From: Oscillospiraceae bacterium
GTDB taxonomy: Bacteria; Bacillota; Clostridia; Oscillospirales; Acutalibacteraceae
Assembly: GCA_015065605.1 (NCBI GenBank)
Contig: SVPZ01000023.1
Coordinates: forward strand, 1 to 44,807
Length of the DNA stretch: 44,807 nucleotides
Direction: 5' to 3'
Of the stretch, positions 5,265 through 13,519 are shown one piece after another. The number at the start of each line of letters is the position of its first letter. Within the stretch, counting starts at the first letter, position 1. A program made the translations under genes and the position numbers. The notes beneath the pieces are model-generated. The model was not told where the DNA came from, did no database searches, and worked only from the letters and a program-made list of their open reading frames with translations.

Positions 5265-8200
5265 ATGAAAAGAATTGTCAGCATAATTTTATCCCTGCTT
5301 CTTATTATGAGTATGGTAATGTCTTTACCTTTTAACGTAAGCGCGATTACCATTGAGGAAATAGATAAGGAGAATACAGAGCTCAACCAAGCCGACGTTT
5401 TCGATTTTGAAGACGCCGACGCTGTTAAGGTTGGTGTTCAGTCATTAAGTGATTCGAAGGTTACCTATAAGGTTGACGACGAAAATACCCTTGAATACTA
5501 CTATAGCGGTTGGGGATTTTCTCGTATTGCAAATAACCCTGCAAAAACTGCCACAAGCGGTGAGGGTAGCATAGTAAACTCTTCTGATAAGGTTCTTGGC
5601 GCTGCCAAAACTACCGTTAACACCTGGTCTACGGGCGGCGGTTGGGTTCTCAACAACCAGACCGCACTTGGTGTAAAGCCATACGTACTTGAAGGCTATA
5701 CTACATATACCGTTGAATTTGATTATTTTGTAAAGTCCACCAATACTGTTGGCGGCACTTCTAAGGACGTTCTTTCTATTGGCTACGGCTATAAGGAAAA
5801 TACCGATACGGATTTGGCTGCAGTTTCCGGTTTTAATACTAATATTGCAACCGTAGCTACGTATAACCCCTCAGTAAATCTTGACGGTACTTTTACAGCC
5901 TTTGACGGCGTAAAAGAGGTTGGAAATTGGTATCATTTCTCCGCAACCTTTAAAACAGGCTCTCTTGAAAGCATTTATTCTGTAAAGAATGCGCCTTTCC
6001 TTATTCTTTGTGCAAATATGTACACCGGCGCATCCTTCTTTGTTGATAATATTAAAATTGGTAAAACTCCCACCAACTCCGCATTCTTTGATTATGAAAA
6101 TAAGGAATATATGTACGTTACCTCTCAGAGCCATTCTTCTAAAAAGTGTGAATGGCAGGTTGACCCTGTTAACAGGATAGACTACTATATTTCCGGTTGG
6201 GGCTTTGGCGGTATTGCCGACAACCCCGTTCGTAATGACACAGGTGTGTCGGGCAGTATTACAAACCCCTCGGCAAAGGCTTTGCAGGCTAGAAAGACCG
6301 CATACAACGGCTGGACTACCAGCGGTGGTCTTGTAATTAACCGCAAGACAGAAAATGGTATCGAGCCTGTTGTTCTTGAGGATAACACCACCTATACCGT
6401 TGAATTTGACTATATTGTAAATTCCAATCATATTTACGGCGATTGGATAGATCCCAACGACGGTACTAAATCAGGTACTATTTCTACGTCTGCCACTTCT
6501 TCAATGACGTTCGGTTACGGCTACAGAATTTCTACGAGTACCGGTCTTGCTCCCGTTAATACTCCTAAAACCACCGTTGCAACTATTGCGTCTTATAAAG
6601 CTGAACGCGATGCCGACGGCACCTTTACCGATGGAGGTAACACAACAAGACAGGTTGGAAGTTGGTATCATCAGAGTCATACTTTTACTACCGGCACCTT
6701 TGATTCTATTTATTCCGCCCATACAACCGAAGACTCAAAGCCTACAAATTCCAATGCACCTTTCCTTATCTTCTATGCTTCACAGTGGACGGGCGCATGG
6801 TTTATGGTGGATAATATCCGTATAATCAAGCACGTTGAACTTGGCTTTAATGCTAACGGCGGTACTGTTTCCACCACTTCCTTTGAGGGTGTAATGGGTG
6901 ATACGATTACTTTACCCACTCCCACAAGAATGGGTTACGACTTTACCGGTTGGTATAAAGACGGCGCTTGCACAGTTCCCTTTACCGATCGTTACCTGTC
7001 AAAAGAAAATGCAGGTACCACCATCTATGCAGGTTGGAAAATGGGTATCGAAGGCTTTGAAAACTATGTAGGTACAGGAAAGAACAGTAAATTTGAGTCT
7101 TCTAACTTACAGGCATATATCGGCGCTAAATCCATAAAGTACAGTTGGACATACAGTTGGCTCGGTACTGGTAGAACCAGCAACAACAGTTACTTCCCGA
7201 TTTTCACATTGGAAAATAATGGTGAGACTTCTGCTACATATAAACTTACCTTTAGGTATTATATAGGCAGTGTTGATATGAAAGTGCAACCAGCTCTTGC
7301 TAAGAATGCAAGTAATTCTACAGATATATCTAAATTAGGCTCAGCAATAACTCTTTCAAGTAGCGGACAGGGCAGATGGCAGACCGTTTCTATGGTATTT
7401 ACCGTAACCAATTCAAAACTTTCTACTTATCCAATTCTTGCTCTTCACGCTTACGCAAACAGTAATACTACCACAACCACCTATTTTGATGACTTTGAGA
7501 TTACTCCTGTTAAATCGGGCACTGCTACAGGCTCTCTTACCGTATCGGGCACAAGTGTTGGTATGGTAAACGGCGACGTTATTGATAACGGCTTTGTTTA
7601 TAATGACGGTTATGCAGTTGAAGGCTGGTATAGTGATTCTGCATTAACAGATAAAATTGCGGCAAACGTTTATAAAACAGAAACGACTGCTGCTTATCCT
7701 AAATTCTCCGACAGAGTTGATCTTACCGCAAACGGTACAAGAACCCGTACAGGCGACTTCGCTAAGGTGGGTTATAACGATAGCCTTGTTTATAGCGGTG
7801 CAACGGGCAGTGGTACTGCAAGTCTTGCAAATGCCGCTGCAGGAAGCTATATGGTAGAATTCCTTTATAAGAATAAGGGCGGCAATGACGTTACTGCAAC
7901 AGTTGGAAGCGATTCTTTCGTTATGAAACGCTCAAAGGCAGATGATTGGAACAAGGGCTTTATTCCCGTAACTACTACCTCTGCAGGTGTTCTTGAACTT
8001 TCTCTTTCGGGTAAAGCTCCCATCGAAATCAAGGACGTATATATAAAGAACTTAAGCGGAAAGGTTTACGTTCTCTTTGACAGTACCGAATTTGGCGGAG
8101 AAATCACCTGCGTTTACGGTGCGGCAGGAACAGACCTTACCTTTGCAGAAGCGCCGATTGTTGAAGGCAAACAGTTCAGCGGTTGGTATAACGGTTCTGA

Positions 8201-8447
8201 AAAGTTTACCTCAACCTCTTTCCCGATCTCCTCTGTTTCTTTAAAGGCTCAGATGGGTGAGGCAGGCGAAACCGTTAAGGGTGACTGCGACGGCGACGGC
8301 GTATGTAACACTACCGACCTTGCTAAGATGAAACTTTATCTTGCTAAAATAGATTCTAAAATTGCTGACGGCGCCGATATGAACGGCGACTCAAAGGTAA
8401 ATGCTATTGACCTTGTACTACTCTACAACGCATTAGTTGGAAACTAA
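5265..8447 (+). CDS. Secreted multi-domain dockerin protein with carbohydrate-binding-like modules
   Basis: A 1060-residue exported protein. A signal peptide (about 1-27) is followed by two tandem copies of a roughly 220-250 residue jelly-roll-like module (about 46-267 and 273-521); they share YSGWGF, TTYTVEFDY, GYGY, WYH and ending FxVDNI. Then come an InlB/Listeria-Bacteroides repeat (about 522-592, ending TIYAGW), a third jelly-roll-like module ending YFDDFEI (about 593-749), further InlB-like and beta-sandwich parts, and a C-terminal type I dockerin (about 1005-1060) with two calcium loops (DCDGDGVCNTTD and DMNGDSKVNAID). I see no catalytic domain. A dockerin binds cohesins, so the protein probably joins a surface or secreted complex and binds glycans. 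Start by GGAGG 7 bases before ATG. Confidence 0.9.
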   Translation: MKRIVSIILSLLLIMSMVMSLPFNVSAITIEEIDKENTELNQADVFDFEDADAVKVGVQSLSDSKVTYKVDDENTLEYYYSGWGFSRIANNPAKTATSGEGSIVNSSDKVLGAAKTTVNTWSTGGGWVLNNQTALGVKPYVLEGYTTYTVEFDYFVKSTNTVGGTSKDVLSIGYGYKENTDTDLAAVSGFNTNIATVATYNPSVNLDGTFTAFDGVKEVGNWYHFSATFKTGSLESIYSVKNAPFLILCANMYTGASFFVDNIKIGKTPTNSAFFDYENKEYMYVTSQSHSSKKCEWQVDPVNRIDYYISGWGFGGIADNPVRNDTGVSGSITNPSAKALQARKTAYNGWTTSGGLVINRKTENGIEPVVLEDNTTYTVEFDYIVNSNHIYGDWIDPNDGTKSGTISTSATSSMTFGYGYRISTSTGLAPVNTPKTTVATIASYKAERDADGTFTDGGNTTRQVGSWYHQSHTFTTGTFDSIYSAHTTEDSKPTNSNAPFLIFYASQWTGAWFMVDNIRIIKHVELGFNANGGTVSTTSFEGVMGDTITLPTPTRMGYDFTGWYKDGACTVPFTDRYLSKENAGTTIYAGWKMGIEGFENYVGTGKNSKFESSNLQAYIGAKSIKYSWTYSWLGTGRTSNNSYFPIFTLENNGETSATYKLTFRYYIGSVDMKVQPALAKNASNSTDISKLGSAITLSSSGQGRWQTVSMVFTVTNSKLSTYPILALHAYANSNTTTTTYFDDFEITPVKSGTATGSLTVSGTSVGMVNGDVIDNGFVYNDGYAVEGWYSDSALTDKIAANVYKTETTAAYPKFSDRVDLTANGTRTRTGDFAKVGYNDSLVYSGATGSGTASLANAAAGSYMVEFLYKNKGGNDVTATVGSDSFVMKRSKADDWNKGFIPVTTTSAGVLELSLSGKAPIEIKDVYIKNLSGKVYVLFDSTEFGGEITCVYGAAGTDLTFAEAPIVEGKQFSGWYNGSEKFTSTSFPISSVSLKAQMGEAGETVKGDCDGDGVCNTTDLAKMKLYLAKIDSKIADGADMNGDSKVNAIDLVLLYNALVGN

Positions 8448-8457
8448 AACAAAACTT

Positions 8458-8488
8458 AATCGCTCTCCAAAAGGGGAGCGATTATTTT
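8458..8488 (+). terminator. Terminator after the dockerin protein gene
   Basis: An 11-bp stem (AATCGCTCTCC with GGGGAGCGATT, one G-T pair) and an AAAA loop, followed by ATTTTC. It ends just before the ribosome binding site of mntP. Confidence 0.75.
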
Positions 8489-8500
8489 CGGGTGATAGAT

Positions 8501-9076
8501 TTGAAGCTTGGCTTTTTTGTAAAAAGTACGGCACTTGGCGTAAGTCTTGCCATGGACGCTTTTTCCGTTTCTCTTGCCAACGGACTTAACGAACCTAAAA
8601 TGAAGGCGAGAAAGGCGGTTATAATCGCTTTTGTATTTGCCTTGTTTCAGGCGGCAATGCCACTTATCGGTTGGGTGTGTGTACATACCATAGCAGAACA
8701 GTTTGCTTTTTTTGAAAAACTGATTCCTTATATTGCGCTTATTCTGTTAGGCTTTATAGGCGGTAAAATGCTTATAGACGGCATAGAAAATAAATGCGAA
8801 GGTGAATGTTGCACCACATCCTTTAAAGGAATATTGGTGCAGGGGGTTGCAACCTCGATAGACGCTCTTTCCACAGGCTTTACCATCTGCGAATATAATG
8901 CTTTAAGCGCAATAATCTGCGCTTTGATAATAGCGGTTGTAACCTTTATAATATGCTTTGCAGGTGTCTTTATAGGCAAAAAGTTCGGCACGTCAATTTC
9001 GGGAAAAGCAGGAATATTCGGCGGAATTATTCTTATAATAATTGGTGTGCAAATTTTTATTAAAGGTGTGTTTTAA
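8501..9076 (+). CDS. mntP: MntP-like manganese efflux pump
   Basis: This 191-residue membrane protein has six hydrophobic segments in two homologous halves, the MntP layout. Each half carries the family's conserved Asp motif: SLAMDAFSVSLANGL near the N-terminus and TSIDALSTG in the second half. It should export Mn(II) and protect against manganese excess. The start is TTG 8501, five bases after GGGTGA; a GTG at 8492 is in frame but overlaps that site. It is a single gene between a terminator upstream and the rpsO promoter downstream. I did not find a yybP-ykoY-type Mn riboswitch in the short upstream gap. Confidence 0.88.
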   Translation: MKLGFFVKSTALGVSLAMDAFSVSLANGLNEPKMKARKAVIIAFVFALFQAAMPLIGWVCVHTIAEQFAFFEKLIPYIALILLGFIGGKMLIDGIENKCEGECCTTSFKGILVQGVATSIDALSTGFTICEYNALSAIICALIIAVVTFIICFAGVFIGKKFGTSISGKAGIFGGIILIIIGVQIFIKGVF

Positions 9077-9083
9077 AAAATAC

Positions 9084-9112
9084 TTGCTTTTTTGAAAGTA
9101 TTGTGTTATAAT
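9084..9112 (+). promoter_or_regulatory. Promoter of rpsO
   Basis: TTGCTT (9084-9089), a 17-base spacer and a perfect TATAAT (9107-9112). The transcript would start near 9119, giving a leader of roughly 95 bases before rpsO. Confidence 0.8.
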
Positions 9113-9118
9113 TCATTG

Positions 9119-9203
9119 GCTACCGTTTACTATGCTTTCGGTGTCTGCCCATTGGGATTCACTTAGACCGATTGCTTGGTTAACGGCGGACATATATTTT
9201 AAA
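9119..9203 (+). ncRNA. rpsO mRNA leader (S15 autoregulatory structure)
   Basis: The leader can fold with GTCTGCC (about 9149-9155) against GGCGGAC (about 9184-9190), outside CCGTT against AACGG. The enclosed segment contains GCCCATTGGGATTCACTTAG and ACCGATTGC, words I associate with conserved rpsO leaders of Firmicutes, where S15 binds its own mRNA and blocks translation. The pairing is seen in the sequence; regulation by S15 is inferred from the position and family. Confidence 0.65.
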
Positions 9204-9216
9204 AGGAGTGAAAAAA

Positions 9217-9480
9217 ATGACAGCAGAAAGAAAGCAGGCTCTTATCGCAGAGTACGCTACTCACGAAGGTGATACCGGTTCTCCCGAAGTTCAGATTGCT
9301 CTTCTTACCGAGCGTATCAACGAGCTCACCGCTCATCTTAAGGTTCACGCTAAGGATCATCATTCCCGCCGCGGTCTTTTAAAGATGGTTGGTCATCGTC
9401 GTAATCTTCTTGCATATCTCACCAAGGTGGATATCAACAGATACCGTTCTATCATCAAGCGTCTTGACATTCGTAAGTAA
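9217..9480 (+). CDS. rpsO: 30S ribosomal protein S15
   Basis: The 87-residue product has the full S15 pattern: [55 protein letters not shown] and a basic end. It binds 16S rRNA in the central domain early in small-subunit assembly. ATG 9217 is chosen because AGGAG lies eight bases upstream; an in-frame GTG at 9208 would overlap that site. pnp follows 150 bases downstream, the usual rpsO-pnp pair. Confidence 0.98.
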   Translation: MTAERKQALIAEYATHEGDTGSPEVQIALLTERINELTAHLKVHAKDHHSRRGLLKMVGHRRNLLAYLTKVDINRYRSIIKRLDIRK

Positions 9481-9490
9481 TGGCAAAATC

Positions 9491-9517
9491 GGCAGACCGA
9501 GATTTTTTCGGTCTGCC
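9491..9517 (+). terminator. Hairpin after rpsO, possible attenuator
   Basis: A 10-bp perfect stem GGCAGACCGA/TCGGTCTGCC with a T-rich loop. The sequence after it (TTCTTGCAGTTTT) is a poor U tract, so it may only partly terminate, or mark an mRNA processing site between rpsO and pnp. Confidence 0.5.
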
Positions 9518-9528
9518 TTCTTGCAGTT

Positions 9529-9606
9529 TTCAGGTGGTTTAATTAGCGGTAAATCGAGCGCCAAAGGGTTTTGACGTTGGATTTATTGCTAAAATAGACC
9601 CCTGAA
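9529..9606 (+). promoter_or_regulatory. Long imperfect hairpin in the pnp leader
   Basis: TTCAGG (9529-9534) pairs with CCTGAA (9601-9606), and TTAGCGGTAAATC (9543-9555) with GATTTATTGCTAA (9580-9592; two G-U pairs), giving an extended stem just before the pnp ribosome binding site. In enterobacteria a double-stranded pnp leader cut by RNase III mediates PNPase autocontrol; a similar role here is inference. Confidence 0.55.
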
Positions 9607-9630
9607 GTGAAAATTAAGGAGGTAAAAATT

Positions 9631-11835
9631 ATGTTCGAAAATTACAAGGTTTATGAAACCACACTCGCAGGCAGACCCTTAAAGCTTGAAACAGGCAAAA
9701 TGGCTCAGCTTGCAAATGCCGCTGTTATGGCATCCTACGGTGACACAAGAGTTCTTTGTACCGTAACCGCATCCGCAAAACCCAGAGAGGGTGTTGATTT
9801 CTTCCCTCTTTCCGTTGACTATGAGGAAAAAATGTATTCCGTTGGCCGTTTCCCCGGCTCCTTTACAAGAAGAGAAGGCAAGGCAACCGATAAGGCTATT
9901 CTTGCTTCCCGTTGTATTGACCGTCCTATCCGTCCTCTTTTCCCCAAGGATATGAGAAACGACTGCTCGGTAGTTGCTACCGTAATGAGCGTTGACCCCG
10001 ACTGCGATCCTCAGATTGCTGCAGCTATCGGTGTTTCCGCCGCTATTGCTATTTCCGATATTCCCTGGGCAGGTCCTATTTCTTCTGTAAACGTTGGTAT
10101 TGTTGACGGCGAAATCGTTATCAACCCTACCCTTGAAGAAAGAAAGACTACTACCCTTGACCTTACCGTTTCTTCTACTGCTGACCTCGTTGCTATGATC
10201 GAGGCAGGCGCAAACGAAATCCCCGACGACGTAATGTTCAATGCTATTATGGCAGGTCACGACGCTAACGTTAAGGTTGTTGAATTTATTAATTCTATCG
10301 TTGCCGAAATCGGTAAAGAAAAATTCGAATTCGAATCCAACGATCCCGATCCTGCTATTATGGAAGAAATCGAAGCTTTCTGTATCGAAGACGTTAAGAA
10401 GGCTCTTGATACCGATGATAAGCTCGTACGCGATGCTGCTCTTCTTCCCATTTATAACGCTGTTCACGAAAAATTCGACGAGCGTTTCGAAGGTCAGGAA
10501 GAAAAACTTGACGAGATTATGTATCTCGTTCAGAAACACGTTGTACGCGCTTGGCTTAAGGATGAAAAGAAGCGTGTTGACGGCAGAGGTATTGATGAAA
10601 TCCGTCCTCTCGACGCTCAGATAGACCTTCTTCCCAGAGTTCACGGTACAGGTATGTTCACCCGTGGACAGACTCAGGTTCTTTCCTGCGCTACCCTTGC
10701 TTCCGTAAGCGAAGCACAGAAGCTTGACGGACTTGACGAAGAGGTTGAAAAGCGTTATATCCATCATTACAATTTCCCCTCCTTCAGCGTTGGCGAAACC
10801 AAGCCTTCAAGAGGCCCCGGCAGACGTGAAATCGGTCACGGCGCACTTGCTGAGCGTTCTCTTATTCCCGTACTTCCCAGTGTTGAAGAATTCCCCTATG
10901 CAATAAGAGTTGTAAGTGAAGTTCTTTCTTCCAACGGTTCTACCTCTCAGGCTTCCGTTTGCGGTTCTACCCTTGCTCTTATGGCAGCAGGTGTTCCCAT
11001 TAAGGCTCCCGTTGCAGGTATTTCCTGCGGTCTTATCACCGGTGATGAAGGTGTTTACGGCGACTTTATGACCATGGTTGATATTCAGGGTCTTGAAGAC
11101 TTCTACGGCGATATGGACTTTAAGGTAGCAGGTACCAAGGAAGGTATTACCTCTATTCAGATGGACCTTAAGGTGCACGGTCTTACTCCCGCTATCATTA
11201 AAGAAGCGTTAGAAAAGACTCACAAGGCAAGAAACTACATCCTTGATGAAGTTATCTGCAAGTGTATCGCTGAACCCAGAAAAGAACTTTCCAAATATGC
11301 TCCCAAGATGCTTTCTACCGTTATTGATCCCTCTAAAATCGGCGACGTTATCGGTAAGCAGGGTAAGGTTATTCAGTCTATTCAGGAACAGTGCGAGGTT
11401 ACCATTAATATCGAAGACGACGGTCACGTATATATTGCAGGTCTTGATATTGATAAATGTAAGCAGGCTCTTTCTATCGTTGAAACTATCGCTAACGATC
11501 CCGAAGTAGGCGCTATTTATAAGGGTAAGGTTACCCGTCTTATGAACTTCGGCGCATTCGTTGAAATCGCTCCCGGTAAAGAAGGTCTTGTTCACATCAG
11601 CAAGCTTGACGTTAAGAGAGTTGAAAAGGTTGAAGACGTAGTAAGCGTTGGTGACGAGGTTATCGTTAAGGTTACCGAAATCGACGATCAGGGCAGACTT
11701 AACCTTTCCAGAAGAGATGCTCTTGTTGAAATTGAAGGCGCAGTTGTTGAAGAGGACGCAGAGGACGAAAAACAGCCCAAAAAACCCAGAAACAACGACA
11801 GACAGCGTCGCGGCTTTAAGCGTCGTAACGACTAA
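9631..11835 (+). CDS. pnp: Polyribonucleotide nucleotidyltransferase (PNPase)
   Basis: The 734-residue enzyme degrades RNA 3' to 5' by phosphorolysis, as a trimer in the cytoplasm or degradosome. In order: first RNase PH domain (GKMAQLANAAV, then FFPLSVDYEEK), helical linker, second RNase PH domain with the active-site region GPGRREIGHGALAERSL, KH domain with GDVIGKQGKVIQ, and an S1 domain (KVTRLMNFGAFVEI to LNLSRRD). A short basic tail rich in Arg, Lys and Asn ends the protein. ATG 9631 follows AAGGAGG; the in-frame GTG at 9607 precedes that site. It lies downstream of rpsO and the leader hairpin at 9529-9606. Confidence 0.98.
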   Translation: MFENYKVYETTLAGRPLKLETGKMAQLANAAVMASYGDTRVLCTVTASAKPREGVDFFPLSVDYEEKMYSVGRFPGSFTRREGKATDKAILASRCIDRPIRPLFPKDMRNDCSVVATVMSVDPDCDPQIAAAIGVSAAIAISDIPWAGPISSVNVGIVDGEIVINPTLEERKTTTLDLTVSSTADLVAMIEAGANEIPDDVMFNAIMAGHDANVKVVEFINSIVAEIGKEKFEFESNDPDPAIMEEIEAFCIEDVKKALDTDDKLVRDAALLPIYNAVHEKFDERFEGQEEKLDEIMYLVQKHVVRAWLKDEKKRVDGRGIDEIRPLDAQIDLLPRVHGTGMFTRGQTQVLSCATLASVSEAQKLDGLDEEVEKRYIHHYNFPSFSVGETKPSRGPGRREIGHGALAERSLIPVLPSVEEFPYAIRVVSEVLSSNGSTSQASVCGSTLALMAAGVPIKAPVAGISCGLITGDEGVYGDFMTMVDIQGLEDFYGDMDFKVAGTKEGITSIQMDLKVHGLTPAIIKEALEKTHKARNYILDEVICKCIAEPRKELSKYAPKMLSTVIDPSKIGDVIGKQGKVIQSIQEQCEVTINIEDDGHVYIAGLDIDKCKQALSIVETIANDPEVGAIYKGKVTRLMNFGAFVEIAPGKEGLVHISKLDVKRVEKVEDVVSVGDEVIVKVTEIDDQGRLNLSRRDALVEIEGAVVEEDAEDEKQPKKPRNNDRQRRGFKRRND

Positions 11836-11857
11836 TCGTCAATAAATAAATACAAAA

Positions 11858-11894
11858 AGGCGGTTGGTTTATAGTAAACTGACCGCCTGTTTTT
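11858..11894 (+). terminator. Terminator of pnp
   Basis: A 14-bp stem with two G-U pairs (AGGCGGTTGGTTTA with TAAACTGACCGCCT) and a three-base loop, followed by GTTTTT. It ends shortly before the prfC ribosome binding site. Confidence 0.85.
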
Positions 11895-11906
11895 AGGAGA
11901 ACTTAT

Positions 11907-13499
11907 ATGGCTGATATTAAGCACGAGATAAACCGCAGACGAACCTTTGCGATTATTTCTCACCCCGACGCAGGTAAAACTACACTTACCGAAAAACTGC
12001 TTCTTTACGGAGGCGCTATTCAGCTTGCGGGAAGCGTTAAGGGTAAGGCAACTGCCCGTCACGCCGTTTCCGACTGGATGGAGCTTGAAAAACAAAGAGG
12101 TATTTCCGTTACCTCTTCAGTTTTGCAGTTCGAATACGACGGATATTGTATAAATATTCTTGATACTCCGGGACATCAGGACTTCTCGGAAGATACCTAT
12201 CGTACCCTTATGGCAGCCGACAGCGTTGTTATGGTTATAGACGGCGCCAAGGGTATCGAGCCTCAGACAAGAAAACTTTTTAAGGTTGTTGCCCGCAGAA
12301 ATATTCCGATTTTTACCTTTATTAATAAAATGGACCGTGATTCCCGTGACCCATTTGACCTTATCGACCAGCTTGAAAAGGAATTTGGCATAGGCACCTA
12401 TCCTTGTAACTGGCCTATCGGTTCGGGAAATGATTTTAAGGGTGTTTTCGATAGAGAAAATCGCAGAATTCTTGCTTTTGAACAGTTTAAAAAGGGCCAA
12501 AGCAAATTAGAGGCAATAGAATGTGATATCACCGATACCGAAAAACTTGACAGTCTTATAGGCCCTTATCTTCGCGCAGACCTTGTTGACCAGATAGAAC
12601 TTCTTGACGGCGCAAGTTTTGAGTTTGATTTAGAAAAGGTGAGAACGGGAAAATTAAGCCCTGTGTTCTTTGGTTCTGCTCTGACTAACTTCGGTGTTGA
12701 GCCTTTCCTTGAAAGTTTCCTTAAATACACAACTACTCCTCTTCCGAGAAATACGGTTGAGGGTCAGGTTAAACCTGAGGACGAAGATTTCTCGGCTTTC
12801 GTATTTAAAATTCAGGCGAATATGAATAAAGCTCACCGCGATAGACTTACCTTTATGCGAATCTGTTCGGGTAAGTTTGAAAGAAATAAGGAATATTTCC
12901 ACGTTCAAAGCGGAAAACTTATGAAACTTCCTCAGCCTCAGCAGTTAATGGCGCAGGAGAGAGAAATTGTTGATGAAGCCTACGCAGGTGACATTATCGG
13001 TGTTTTTGACCCCGGTATTTTCTCAATCGGCGACACCGTGTGCACCGCTAAAAATAAGGTTACCTTCGAGGGTATTCCCACCTTTGCTCCCGAGCATTTT
13101 GCCGTTTACGAGCAGGTTGACACCTTAAAGAGAAAACAGTTCGTAAAGGGTATGACCCAGATAGCGCAAGAAGGCGCTATACAGATTTTCCACGAGCCCG
13201 AAAGTGGTATGGAAAGGGTTATCGTCGGCGTTGTAGGTGTCCTGCAGTTTGAAGTGCTTGAATACCGACTTAAAAACGAATATAACGTGGACGTAAGAAA
13301 GACCGCTATGCCTTATGAACTCATAAGGTGGATAGAGGGCGATAATATCGACGTCAAAAAGCTTAATCTTACTTCCGATACAAAGCTTGTGCAGGACTTT
13401 AAGGACAGATATCTCCTTATCTTTACAAGCGAATGGAATATAAATTGGGCGCTTCAGAAAAACGAAGGACTTATATTATCTGAATTTTCAAATAACTGA
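11907..13499 (+). CDS. prfC: Peptide chain release factor 3 (RF3)
   Basis: A 530-residue translational GTPase that recycles RF1 or RF2 from the ribosome after termination. The G motifs are intact: SHPDAGKTT (18-26), RGISVTSS (switch I), DTPGHQD (86-92) and NKMD (140-143). The switch I sequence RGISV and the DWME segment separate it from EF-G, and length matches the family. ATG 11907 follows TAGGAG. The terminator of pnp lies just upstream and no strong promoter is obvious between them. The next gene starts 20 bases after the stop, so prfC probably shares its transcript with the glycosidase gene. Confidence 0.96.
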   Translation: MADIKHEINRRRTFAIISHPDAGKTTLTEKLLLYGGAIQLAGSVKGKATARHAVSDWMELEKQRGISVTSSVLQFEYDGYCINILDTPGHQDFSEDTYRTLMAADSVVMVIDGAKGIEPQTRKLFKVVARRNIPIFTFINKMDRDSRDPFDLIDQLEKEFGIGTYPCNWPIGSGNDFKGVFDRENRRILAFEQFKKGQSKLEAIECDITDTEKLDSLIGPYLRADLVDQIELLDGASFEFDLEKVRTGKLSPVFFGSALTNFGVEPFLESFLKYTTTPLPRNTVEGQVKPEDEDFSAFVFKIQANMNKAHRDRLTFMRICSGKFERNKEYFHVQSGKLMKLPQPQQLMAQEREIVDEAYAGDIIGVFDPGIFSIGDTVCTAKNKVTFEGIPTFAPEHFAVYEQVDTLKRKQFVKGMTQIAQEGAIQIFHEPESGMERVIVGVVGVLQFEVLEYRLKNEYNVDVRKTAMPYELIRWIEGDNIDVKKLNLTSDTKLVQDFKDRYLLIFTSEWNINWALQKNEGLILSEFSNN

Positions 13500-13519
13500 T
13501 AAAAAGCGAGGGAAATGCT

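Noticed and set aside
9679-10767. Long antisense frame (362 codons) opposite pnp
   Set aside because: It is the mirror of strongly biased pnp codons, without a start signal; the composition is Asn/Ser/Phe-rich as expected for a shadow.
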